Notes: generated by a model not told the origin, from the sequence alone. A stretch of 6,231 nt of DNA from Hyphomicrobium_A sp039933175 (GCA_039933175.1 JBDTOR010000147.1:1-6231); one strand, 5' to 3'; positions 1 through 6,229 are shown, counted from the first letter of the stretch. Numbers and translations are program-made.

Positions 1-1833
1 CCCGATCCCGCGACCGGCACGCCGGCCGCCAGCGCTCCCGCGCCGGTCATCCCGCCGGCCGATCCGGTTGTCGCCAGCATTCGTATCAAGCTGCCGACCC
101 TCGGCCAGAAGGCCAGCGCCGACGAGAGCGCAGCGCTCTCGGCCTACTACGGTACGATCACCGGCACACCGCTTTGGGTTTCAACCAGCGGCCTGACCGA
201 CAAGGGCAAGGCCGTCGTTGGCGAGATCAGCCGTGCCGAAAACTGGGGCCTCCCGGCCGCCGCGTTCGACGTGCCGTCGCCGGCCACCGGCGCACTAACC
301 CCGGAAGCCGCCGCCGACACCGAAATCCAGGTGGCGCTGGCCGTGCTCAAGTACGCGCGCTTTGCCCGTGGCGGACGCATAAATCCCGCTAACATTTCGC
401 AGCTGATGGACCAAAAGCCGACGTTGGTTCCGCCCCAGACGGTGCTCACCGACATCGCCGCTGCCGACAAGCCGGACGCCTACCTGACGTCGCTGCAGCC
501 CAAGCACCCGCAGTTCGAAGCACTGCGCCAGATGCTGATCAAGTTGCGCGGCGGCGAAGTTAAGGAAGAGGTCGCCCCGACCGAGGACCCCGCGCTCAGC
601 GTGCAGCTGCCGATGGGCCGCATCATTCGCCCGGGTGGCACCGATCCGCAGGTGGCGCTGCTGCGCCAGCGGCTGAAAGCGCCGGCCGGCGACCCGATGA
701 TGGAGAACGTCTACGACGATCAGCTGCAAACTGCAGTGAAGGCGTTCCAGTCATCCAAGGGGCTCACACCCGACGGCATTATCGGCAATGGCACGCGCCA
801 GGTGCTGAACGGCGGCCCCAAGCCGGCCGCAGTGTCGCAGACCAACGATTCCAAGGTCGAGCGCATCCTGATCAACATGGAGCGCTGGCGCTGGGTCCCG
901 GTCGACATGGGCGAGTTCCATGTCTGGGACAACGTGCCTGAGTTCCTCACGCGCGTCGTCAAGAGCAACAACGTCATTCACACGGACGAGATCATCGTTG
1001 GTCAGCCGTCCTGGCCGACGCCGGTATTCTCCGCCGACATGAAGACGGTCGTGTTCCGCCCGAGCTGGGGCGTACCCGACGGCATCAAGTCGAAGGAGCT
1101 TGCTCCGCTGCTGCGCAAGAGTTCCGGCGGCGCCGGGTTCTTCGGTATCTTCGGCGGCGGATATTCGGCGCAAGCCGTGCTCGACGCCTACGATCTCAAG
1201 GCGTACGCCAACGGCCGCCAGGTCGATCCCAATTCCATCGACTGGAGCAGCGTCGACATTCGCCGCTTCAGCTTCCAGCAGCCGCCGGGCCCCAAGAATG
1301 TGCTCGGCGACGTGAAGTTCTTGTTCCCGAATTCGCATGACGTCTACATGCACGACACGCCGGAGCGGAACTTGTTCGGCAAGTCGTTCCGCGCGCTCAG
1401 CCATGGCTGCATGCGCGTGCACGAGCCGCGCCGCCTCGCCGAGGTTCTGCTCGCCGAGGACAAGGGCTGGTCGTCGGACAAAGTACAGAGCATGTTCTCC
1501 AGTGGCGGCGAAGTGGCGCTCGCCAAGCACATCCCCGTGCACGTCACCTACATGACGGCGCGCGTCGACGAGAATGGCAAGCTGCAGACGTATGGCGACT
1601 TCTACGGTCTCGATGGCCGGACGGCCGCCGCACTCACCGGCAAGTCGATCCGCTTTGAGCAGCCGGCCTATGCCGACGACGTCGTCGCTTCCGGCGATCC
1701 GGAGGACGGCTTCTCGTCCCAGCAGTCGCAGCAGCCGCAGTCGCAGCAGCAACAGCAACAGCGCCGCAAGAAGAAGCAGATGCAGGGCCCCGCCAACCTG
1801 TCGGACGCCATCTCGGGGCTGTTCTCTCCGTAA
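1..1833 (+). CDS. L,D-transpeptidase, YcbB/LdtD type (5' end missing)
   Basis: Periplasmic enzyme that makes 3-3 (mDAP-mDAP) peptidoglycan crosslinks or attaches proteins to mDAP, using a Cys nucleophile. The frame is open from base 1, so the start and signal peptide lie outside; 610 residues are present (numbered here from the first codon). In order: a Pro/Ala-rich linker (1-22); an L,D-transpeptidase scaffold-type region (about 28-190, with LSAYYG and a W-G-L-P stretch); a PG_binding_1 domain (about 215-271, AFQSSKGLTPDGIIG); the ERWRWVP signature typical of this family (294-300); then the YkuD catalytic domain (about 304-520). Its active site is visible: H451, then SHGCMRV with H468, G469 and nucleophile C470. 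All key residues are intact. The tail (574-592) is Gln-rich then polybasic, and is not a normal part of the family. The gene ends 3 nt from the convergent CCA-adding enzyme gene. Family assignment is secure; the exact paralogue is not. Confidence 0.95.
   Translation, partial: PDPATGTPAASAPAPVIPPADPVVASIRIKLPTLGQKASADESAALSAYYGTITGTPLWVSTSGLTDKGKAVVGEISRAENWGLPAAAFDVPSPATGALTPEAAADTEIQVALAVLKYARFARGGRINPANISQLMDQKPTLVPPQTVLTDIAAADKPDAYLTSLQPKHPQFEALRQMLIKLRGGEVKEEVAPTEDPALSVQLPMGRIIRPGGTDPQVALLRQRLKAPAGDPMMENVYDDQLQTAVKAFQSSKGLTPDGIIGNGTRQVLNGGPKPAAVSQTNDSKVERILINMERWRWVPVDMGEFHVWDNVPEFLTRVVKSNNVIHTDEIIVGQPSWPTPVFSADMKTVVFRPSWGVPDGIKSKELAPLLRKSSGGAGFFGIFGGGYSAQAVLDAYDLKAYANGRQVDPNSIDWSSVDIRRFSFQQPPGPKNVLGDVKFLFPNSHDVYMHDTPERNLFGKSFRALSHGCMRVHEPRRLAEVLLAEDKGWSSDKVQSMFSSGGEVALAKHIPVHVTYMTARVDENGKLQTYGDFYGLDGRTAAALTGKSIRFEQPAYADDVVASGDPEDGFSSQQSQQPQSQQQQQQRRKKKQMQGPANLSDAISGLFSP
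1720..1761 (+). repeat. CAG/CAA-rich tract encoding a Gln-rich segment
   Basis: Fourteen codons near the 3' end of the L,D-transpeptidase gene, of which eleven are CAG or CAA, interrupted by TCG and CCG. The final six are pure Gln codons alternating CAG and CAA. Five basic codons follow (RRKKK, 588-592). Such triplet tracts can change length by slippage, but the CAA and TCG interruptions would slow this. The protein segment is predicted to be disordered. Confidence 0.85.
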
Positions 1834-1836
1834 GGA

Positions 1837-3111
1837 TCAGGGGTCGCGGCGGGCCTGCAGCTCGCCGCGCGCCAGCTCTTCCAGTTTGGCGCGCACGCGG
1901 CCCGCATCCTCAGGATAGCCGGCGCCCATCCACCACGCTTCAAAACCCGCAACGACACGTCCGACGCCTGGCCCGGCGGGAACGCCGAGCGCCACCACGT
2001 CGGCACCGCGCACCGGCAGCGCTGGGGCGCTCCAGCGCTCGGGTAAAGTCGCGTGCGCGATGCGTCCCGGGTCGGTCGGGCCGTCGCCCGAGCGCGCCCA
2101 GGCGAGCAGCGCGCCATCCGTAAAAGTCTGGGCTCCGTGCCGATAGATGAAGGCCTTGGCGATCGCCTCACCCGCCTTGGGCTGGAAGGCGTCGTCACGG
2201 CGTGCGGCGCCCGCCAGGCGGTCGGCATCGGCGCTCGACAGTCGCAGCTTGCTACCGAGATCCTCGCGTGTGCCGGAAGCGAGCGCCGCCAGCCGCAGCA
2301 GCGGATCGGGTGCGCGCTGCAACTCCGCCTCGATTGCCGCCAGACGCTCGACCAGGGCGATGTCGCCGGGCACGCCGAGCAGCGGCTCGACGATGCCGAT
2401 CTCGCGCATGGAGTTGAGGGCAGGGACGACCGCTGGGGCGGCCAGCAGCAGCAGCAATTCGGAGCGGATGCGCTCGCCCGACAACTGTGCCAGCCCGGCC
2501 TTCTCCGCTGCCGCCGCGGCGAGCCCTTCGGCGTCCGGCGTGTGGGCGTCACCGTACTGGGCGCCAAAGCGGAAGAAGCGCAGGATGCGCAGGAAATCCT
2601 CGCGGATGCGCTGGCGCGCGTCGCCGATGAAGCGCACGCGCTTGGTCTTGAGGTCGCCGTAGCCGCCGAGTGGATCGTGCACCGTGCCGTCGGCGTCGCA
2701 ATAGAGCGCGTTCATGGTGAAGTCACGCCGCATGGCGTCCTCGCGCCAGTCGGTGGTGAACGTCACCTTGGCGCGACGGCCGAACGTCTCGATGTCGCGC
2801 CGCAGGGTCGTCACTTCGAACGGGACCTTGTCGGCGACGACGGTCACCGTGCCGTGTGCAATGCCGGTCGGAATGGCGTGCAGCCCGGCGCGCTCGGCGA
2901 GGCGCATGACCTCCTCGGGCGCCGCCGTCGTAGCGATGTCGACGTCCTTCACCGGTGCGCCCATGAGCGTGTTGCGTACTGCCCCGCCGACCGCGCGCGC
3001 CAACGCGCCTTCCGCCGTCAGCGCCGCGAACACCGCGCGCGTCGGCGCACGTTCCAGCCACTCGGCGTCCGCAATGCGCGGCGGCGTGGCGCTATCTTCG
3101 GCACGCGACAT
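1837..3111 (-). CDS. cca: CCA tRNA nucleotidyltransferase (class II)
   Basis: Cytoplasmic enzyme adding or repairing the 3' CCA end of tRNAs from CTP and ATP without a template. The 424-residue protein is full length. The class II polymerase-beta head shows GGAVRN (42-47) and the metal-binding carboxylates D56 and D58 in KDVDIATTA. TTLRRD (101-106), DWREDAMRRDFTMNAL (121-136), DPLGG..DL (146-154) and EDFLRILR..RF (171-182) follow, then an alpha-helical tRNA-binding body. A late GADVVALGVPAGPGVG segment is typical of the C-terminal domain. ATG at 3111 is preceded by a G-rich GGGAAG (3121-3116), four bases away. It is the last gene of the minus-strand operon, 14 nt after the DUF6111 gene, and its stop lies 3 nt from that of the convergent L,D-transpeptidase gene. 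Poly(A) polymerase is the main alternative because the head domains are related; I favour CCA addition because alphaproteobacteria normally carry one such enzyme and all need it. Confidence 0.93.
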   Translation of the reverse strand: MSRAEDSATPPRIADAEWLERAPTRAVFAALTAEGALARAVGGAVRNTLMGAPVKDVDIATTAAPEEVMRLAERAGLHAIPTGIAHGTVTVVADKVPFEVTTLRRDIETFGRRAKVTFTTDWREDAMRRDFTMNALYCDADGTVHDPLGGYGDLKTKRVRFIGDARQRIREDFLRILRFFRFGAQYGDAHTPDAEGLAAAAAEKAGLAQLSGERIRSELLLLLAAPAVVPALNSMREIGIVEPLLGVPGDIALVERLAAIEAELQRAPDPLLRLAALASGTREDLGSKLRLSSADADRLAGAARRDDAFQPKAGEAIAKAFIYRHGAQTFTDGALLAWARSGDGPTDPGRIAHATLPERWSAPALPVRGADVVALGVPAGPGVGRVVAGFEAWWMGAGYPEDAGRVRAKLEELARGELQARRDP

Positions 3112-3125
3112 CGTGCTTCCCGCAG

Positions 3126-3392
3126 TTAATCCAGATGGCCCGGCTCGATGCGTCCGTCCTTGAGCGAGGGCGGCGTATAGACTTGACCCGGCTTGCCGCC
3201 GGTGACCGACCCGAAGGTGGCGAGCGTGGCGACGACGAGGATGGCTCCGGCGACGAACAGCCAGATCAGCGGCGCGTCATCGAGGACACTCGAGGCGCCC
3301 GGCTTTTCCTCGCGCGTCAGGTAGATGAAAGCGATGTAGACAATCGTCGGCAGGAGAAAGAGCACGATGTTCTCGGCAACGATGCGTATCAT
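3126..3392 (-). CDS. DUF6111-type small membrane protein
   Basis: An 88-residue protein of unknown function. Two hydrophobic helices are visible, about residues 8-25 and 41-60. They are joined by a short charged loop (LTREEKPGASSVLDDAP) and followed by a conserved-looking soluble tail rich in Gly and Pro (GKPGQVYTPPSLKDG, 66-80, ending RIEPGHLD). From memory this matches the alphaproteobacterial DUF6111 family, which often sits in this spot between a CoA-type Nudix gene and the CCA enzyme gene. I chose ATG at 3392 over one 18 codons upstream. It puts the hydrophobic helix near the N terminus, gives the usual length, and forms an ATGA overlap with the stop of the Nudix gene, suggesting translational coupling. 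An AAGAGG (3409-3404) lies 11 nt upstream. Membrane location is inferred; topology and role are unknown. Confidence 0.85.
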   Translation of the reverse strand: MIRIVAENIVLFLLPTIVYIAFIYLTREEKPGASSVLDDAPLIWLFVAGAILVVATLATFGSVTGGKPGQVYTPPSLKDGRIEPGHLD

Positions 3393-4051
3393 GCTGGAAA
3401 GAGCCTCTTGTGCATGTTCTTCATTATACCGGCCGTCGCGCCCCAAATGTATCGTTGCTCGAACGGCATGGCGTAGAAGCGCCGCTCCTGCCCGCGCCAG
3501 GGGCGCGTCTCGGTGCGATGGTTGTCCTCATTCATCAGGAAAGCGAGCGGCACTTCGAATGCATCCGCCACCTCGCGCGCGTCGAGCTTCAGCGTGAAGC
3601 CCTCGCGTACAAGGCTGACCACGGGAAAGATGCGAAAGCCAGTCCCCGTGCGGTAAGGGTCGAGATAACCGAGCGGCTCGACGAAGCTGGGATCAAGGCC
3701 GATCTCCTCCTCCGCCTCGCGCAGCGCCGTGGCGATCGCGTCGCGGTCGGTCGGCTCCATGCGCCCGCCGGGAAAGGCGATCTGCCCGGCGTGGCGCGAC
3801 AATCCCTCGGTCCGCTGTGTCAGAAGCACAGTCAACTCGGACCGTGCGACGATCGGAATGAGAACTGCCGCCGGGGACAGTGGCGCGCGCGCGATCTCCG
3901 GCACCAGCTCGGGGCTCAAGTCGAAATCGCTGGGGCTATCGGGCGCATCTGGGTCGGCGAGGCGTGCCGTCTTGCTCAGGGCGCCCTCCGCCAAACGGCG
4001 GAATTCTCGCTCGGACATGGGCGACGGGGCATCGGTGCGGGTGTCATGCAT
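3389..4051 (-). CDS. CoA pyrophosphatase-like Nudix hydrolase
   Basis: A 220-residue cytoplasmic Nudix hydrolase of the NudL/PCD1 group, which splits CoA, oxidised CoA or acyl-CoA into 3',5'-ADP and a phosphopantetheine derivative, probably as a clean-up or turnover step. The evidence is the CoA-subgroup signature LTQRTEGLSRHAGQIAFPGG (77-96) running straight into a Nudix box (95-119) with REAEEEIGL at 111-119, which supplies the Mg-binding glutamates E115 and E116. The C-terminal GATAGIM (204-210) is also usual in the group. The upstream Nudix-box acidic position carries Asp (D102), as I recall for other CoA-type members. ATG 4051 gives the normal family length; the frame stays open upstream, but that stretch is arginine-rich antisense of the divergent gene. 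No good Shine-Dalgarno precedes 4051. First gene of the operon with the DUF6111 gene and cca. Substrate is inferred from family only. Confidence 0.92.
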   Translation of the reverse strand: MHDTRTDAPSPMSEREFRRLAEGALSKTARLADPDAPDSPSDFDLSPELVPEIARAPLSPAAVLIPIVARSELTVLLTQRTEGLSRHAGQIAFPGGRMEPTDRDAIATALREAEEEIGLDPSFVEPLGYLDPYRTGTGFRIFPVVSLVREGFTLKLDAREVADAFEVPLAFLMNEDNHRTETRPWRGQERRFYAMPFEQRYIWGATAGIMKNMHKRLFPA

Positions 4052-4104
4052 GGCGCGACCATAGCACTGGAATTTTAAGCAGGCGCGGCACCTTAACCGG
4101 CAAC

Positions 4105-4128
4105 GCGTTATGTTGCGCTCGCTAACGC
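4105..4128. repeat. Inverted repeat GCGTTA-N12-TAACGC
   Basis: Perfect 6-bp arms GCGTTA (4105-4110) and TAACGC (4123-4128) are separated by 12 nt, a spacing near one and a half to two helical turns centre to centre. The left arm overlaps an 8-bp palindrome AACGCGTT (4102-4109). It lies between the two divergent starts, so it could be an operator. Six-base arms can arise by chance, so this is only a candidate. Confidence 0.35.
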
Positions 4129-4190
4129 CGAGCAAATCACGATAACGTCCAACTCTCACGCGAACCTGTACCGGCTTCGCGTCCCCAAAA

Positions 4191-4196
4191 GGAGGG
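4191..4196 (+). promoter_or_regulatory. Strong Shine-Dalgarno for the exported protein gene
   Basis: GGAGGG within AAAAGGAGGGCAGG is a near-perfect Shine-Dalgarno and fixes the start of the following gene within a few codons. The GTG at 4200 is only three to four bases downstream, which is short. In the same frame TTG at 4206 would have a spacing of about ten bases. Either choice leaves the signal peptide intact, differing by two residues. Confidence 0.75.
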
Positions 4197-4199
4197 CAG

Positions 4200-5423
4200 G
4201 TGCTGTTGAGCCGTCTTCGCCCGATCCGTGCCGTGCTGGTGGCCGCACTCGCCCTGGCCACCATAGGCATGTGGAGCGGTGCTGCGACTGCGGCCAGCGT
4301 CCTGGAGTTCATCGACACGCTGACGCCGGCGCAGGCCGACGAGTTTGCCGCCTGGCGCAGCGCCAAGATGAAGTACGACCGCCAGCTTGACGCATATTGG
4401 GACGAGATCGAGAAGAAGCGGGCCGGACGCCGCGCCAAGCGCGGCAGCACCAAGTTCTTCGATACCGACGATTACGTGTGGAGCTACCCGCCGACGTTTC
4501 AAGGGCCGCGCCTCGGCGCCGATCTCGACCAGCGGTGGTCGCGCTTCCTTGCGCAGGGCCGGCAGGAGCAGCCGCCGTCGGAAAAGAAAGAGCTGCCGGG
4601 CCTCGCCGACTTCCTCGCCGCCGCGCGCAAGCACTACGGCTTTGAGCCGGCGCGCATCCCCGAGCGCGACTTCAAGCGGCGCTACGCGGAAGAGGCCATC
4701 TCTCTCGGTCTCGCCAAGGAGCAGGTCGTCCGCGTCTACGCGCTCGAGACGGGCGGCGACGGTACGGCAGACATGCAGGCCGGCATCAACCCCATCACCA
4801 AGAAGGGCAAGCCGATCTCCTCGGCGCTCGGCTACGCGCAGCTGCTGCACGCCAATACGATCGGCGAATTGGTCAAGCACGGCGATCAGTTCGTCAAACG
4901 GCTACAGCGCCTCAAGGCCACGTCCAGCGACCCGGCCCGCATCGACGAGCTACACCGCAAGATTGCCTCGCTGCAGTTGATGATCCGCAGCGCCAAGTCG
5001 GTGCCCAACGAATGGTACAAGCACGTCGCCTTCGCGCAGAACGCGAAGGGCTACGGCATTCACGCCATTAACCTCGACGGCGACATCGGGCCTTGGTTGC
5101 AGTCGCTGAAGCTGCGTGGTCTCAAGGACACCGCCGCCCGCAAGGGCGTGACTAACCTCTCCGGCGAGGAGATCGAGATCATGAACCTTTCGGGGCCGGC
5201 GACGGGGCTCGAAATGATGCAGCCGGTCGGTCTGACGGCGCCGACGCCTAACTTCTTCGCGCGCAGGGCATATTACGTGAACAAGATGGTCATCGGCAAA
5301 ACCTCGGCCGAGCTGCTCGCCGAGTTCACCCGCCGCATGGACGCCAGCTCGCGCAAGCCGGGGGCGGTGGAGTTTGCCGCCGCGTTCGATGATGCGCGCC
5401 AGGAAAAGCTGCCCTGGCGCTGA
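4200..5423 (+). CDS. Exported protein, possible divergent lytic transglycosylase-like fold
   Basis: I do not recognise this 407-residue protein by name. Residues 1-31 form a Sec signal peptide (basic MLLSRLRPIR, hydrophobic core, AATA-AS cleavage), so it should act in the periplasm. A charged region (50-85, with EKKRAGRRAKRG) precedes a region with DYVWSYPP (91-98). The core resembles soluble lytic transglycosylases: ALETGGDG (181-188, with E183 where the catalytic acid would be), then SALGYAQLLHANT (208-220) like their G-x-x-Q...T motif, then MNLSGPATG (328-336) followed by RRAYYVNKM (355-363), like their Y-N-x-G-P and Y-V elements. A charged helical insert (about 225-267) lies between. Such enzymes cleave glycan strands to 1,6-anhydroMurNAc ends. 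That function is inference from motif order only. Start is GTG 4200 with a strong Shine-Dalgarno; TTG 4206 is possible. The gene is certain, the function tentative. Confidence 0.88.
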   Translation: MLLSRLRPIRAVLVAALALATIGMWSGAATAASVLEFIDTLTPAQADEFAAWRSAKMKYDRQLDAYWDEIEKKRAGRRAKRGSTKFFDTDDYVWSYPPTFQGPRLGADLDQRWSRFLAQGRQEQPPSEKKELPGLADFLAAARKHYGFEPARIPERDFKRRYAEEAISLGLAKEQVVRVYALETGGDGTADMQAGINPITKKGKPISSALGYAQLLHANTIGELVKHGDQFVKRLQRLKATSSDPARIDELHRKIASLQLMIRSAKSVPNEWYKHVAFAQNAKGYGIHAINLDGDIGPWLQSLKLRGLKDTAARKGVTNLSGEEIEIMNLSGPATGLEMMQPVGLTAPTPNFFARRAYYVNKMVIGKTSAELLAEFTRRMDASSRKPGAVEFAAAFDDARQEKLPWR

Positions 5424-5440
5424 GCCGGGCCCCCTGGCGG

Positions 5441-5471
5441 CCGCTTAAAATCCTCCAAGCGGTGCAGTTTT
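5441..5471 (+). terminator. Weak terminator-like inverted repeat
   Basis: CCGCTT (5441-5446) and AAGCGG (5457-5462) can form a 6-bp stem, extended by one G-U pair, with a 10-nt loop. A TTTT follows at 5468-5471, five bases beyond the stem. It starts 17 nt after the stop of the exported protein gene. The stem is short and the T-run is both short and displaced, so termination would be weak at best. Confidence 0.25.
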
Positions 5472-5493
5472 GCATCGGACTTCCGCCGGATGC
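5472..5493 (+). repeat. Imperfect hairpin ahead of the outer membrane protein gene
   Basis: GCAT (5472-5475) pairs with ATGC (5490-5493), and inside it CGG (5476-5478) pairs with CCG (5483-5485) across an ACTT loop. This leaves a 4-nt bulge. If transcription starts upstream, the hairpin would lie in the leader just before the Shine-Dalgarno. No function is shown. Confidence 0.25.
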
Positions 5494-5517
5494 CCTTCTA
5501 GGATGGGGGGAGTAAGA

Positions 5518-5541
5518 ATGGGGTCCACGCATGAAGCTTAG
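5518..5541 (+). CDS. Possible 7-codon leader ORF overlapping the next gene's start
   Basis: ATG at 5518 starts a mini-ORF, MGSTHEA, ending at TAG 5539-5541, in a different frame from the outer membrane protein gene. The best Shine-Dalgarno of this region, GGGGAG (5507-5512), sits five bases before this ATG, an ideal spacing, but 18 bases before the real gene's ATG at 5531. The mini-ORF runs through the true start and stops eight bases beyond it. Translating it could either block or couple initiation at 5531. It may equally be a chance ATG. Confidence 0.25.
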   Translation: MGSTHEA

Positions 5542-6229
5542 ATCGTCTGGTTGCGTCGCCGTAGCGTCTCTTGCTTTGGCTGCCATCGCTTCAGTGTTCG
5601 GCACCTCCGCGCCCGTCAGCGCGCAGGAATTGGTGCGCATTCCTAGCCTTAGCTACGCTTCAGACGCCGAAGTCAGCTCGCTTTCCCGCACCGGCTTCAT
5701 CATCTCACCCGACTGGAGTCTCAGCGACGAAGTCAGCCTCGGCGGGACCGGCGGCGCGCTTCTCGATGACACCGAGGGTTGGGCCATCGGCGCCAAGCTC
5801 GGTTATGACAAGCAGATCGGCAATATCGTCGTCGGTGTCATTACCGACGCGTTTTACTCGTTCGCCGACGGCGATGGCCGCGGCGCGGGCGCCGGTATTT
5901 ATGAGTCCGAACTCAATTACTACGGCACCGTGCGTGGCCGCCTCGGCTACTCGTTCGGGCGCCTCATGGCCTACGGCACGGCTGGCTACGCCTACGGCGA
6001 GCTTGAGGTCAAGGGCACCGGTCCCGGCGGCACTTCGGCCAGCGAAATGCTCAGCGGCTGGACCTACGGCGGCGGTCTCGAATACTTCTGGAATCGCGAC
6101 CTCAACCTGCACGCCGGCTACCGCAGGATCGATTTCGACGACCAGACCTTCTCGTCCCTGCCGACCGGCAAGAACACGCTGTCGCCCGAGATGGACATCC
6201 TCGACTTCGGGCTGACCACCCGCTTCTGA
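5531..6229 (+). CDS. Outer membrane beta-barrel protein, Omp25/31-like
   Basis: A complete 232-residue outer membrane protein with an eight-stranded-type barrel, as in the Omp25/Omp31 and OmpA-like barrel families of Hyphomicrobiales. Residues 1-31 form a Sec signal peptide cleaved after APVSA. The barrel shows the family's alternating aromatic/Gly strands: GWAIGAKLGYDKQIGNIVVG (83-102), YYGTVRGRLGYSF..LMAYGTAGYAYG, and GWTYGGGLEYFWN with a following AGYRRIDF. The last strand ends LDFGLTTRF, with the C-terminal Phe recognised by the BAM assembly machinery. ATG 5531 is the only possible start, because an in-frame TAA lies at 5513-5515 with no other initiation codon between. Its own Shine-Dalgarno is poor (GGGG at 5520-5523, seven bases away). 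It follows the exported protein gene by 107 nt in the same direction. Role is structural or porin-like; specific function unknown. C8 is not in a lipobox. Confidence 0.92.
   Translation: MKLRSSGCVAVASLALAAIASVFGTSAPVSAQELVRIPSLSYASDAEVSSLSRTGFIISPDWSLSDEVSLGGTGGALLDDTEGWAIGAKLGYDKQIGNIVVGVITDAFYSFADGDGRGAGAGIYESELNYYGTVRGRLGYSFGRLMAYGTAGYAYGELEVKGTGPGGTSASEMLSGWTYGGGLEYFWNRDLNLHAGYRRIDFDDQTFSSLPTGKNTLSPEMDILDFGLTTRF

Larger units (their letters stand above)
4052..4199. promoter_or_regulatory. Divergent intergenic promoter region
   Basis: These 148 nt separate the minus-strand Nudix operon from the plus-strand exported protein gene, so both should be promoted from here. On the minus strand TAAAAT (4077-4072) resembles a -10 box and would start transcription about 14 nt before the Nudix ATG. 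No convincing -35 sits at the right distance; TTGCCG (4103-4098) is 20 nt away. On the plus strand GATAAC (4141-4146) is a possible -10 without a good -35. The region is more AT-rich than its neighbours around 4070-4145. Promoter positions are guesses; the functional role of the interval is a reasonable inference from gene orientation. Confidence 0.4.

Noticed and set aside
751..1758. Long minus-strand open frame (335 codons) opposite the L,D-transpeptidase gene
   Set aside because: It lies wholly antisense to a gene with intact family motifs; its low-complexity Arg/Leu/Ala composition is what GC-rich antisense produces, and it has no recognisable domain.
1720..1761. Triplet tract as a phase-variation switch
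   Set aside because: Changes in a triplet repeat keep the reading frame, and the tract is interrupted by CAA, TCG and CCG codons, so on/off switching is not expected.
1668..2567. Minus-strand open frame of 299 codons spanning the ends of both convergent genes
   Set aside because: Out of frame with cca and antisense to the transpeptidase tail; Ser/Arg/Cys-rich shadow, with the poly-Cys run being the reverse reading of the CAG tract.
2053..3129. Plus-strand open frame of 358 codons opposite cca
   Set aside because: Antisense of a full-length CCA-adding enzyme with all motifs; Arg/Gly/Ala-rich product without a plausible fold.
3393..3446. N-terminal extension of the DUF6111 protein by 18 residues
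   Set aside because: The added residues are hydrophilic, overlap the Nudix C terminus in another frame, and remove the typical ATGA coupling and N-terminal helix position.
4052..4453. N-terminal extension of the Nudix protein by 134 residues
   Set aside because: The extension crosses the intergenic region and lies antisense to the signal peptide of the exported protein gene; the shorter form matches the normal family length.
4137..4880. Minus-strand open frame of 247 codons opposite the exported protein gene
   Set aside because: Antisense to a gene with a strong Shine-Dalgarno and signal peptide; product is Arg/Leu/Ala-rich with no domain.
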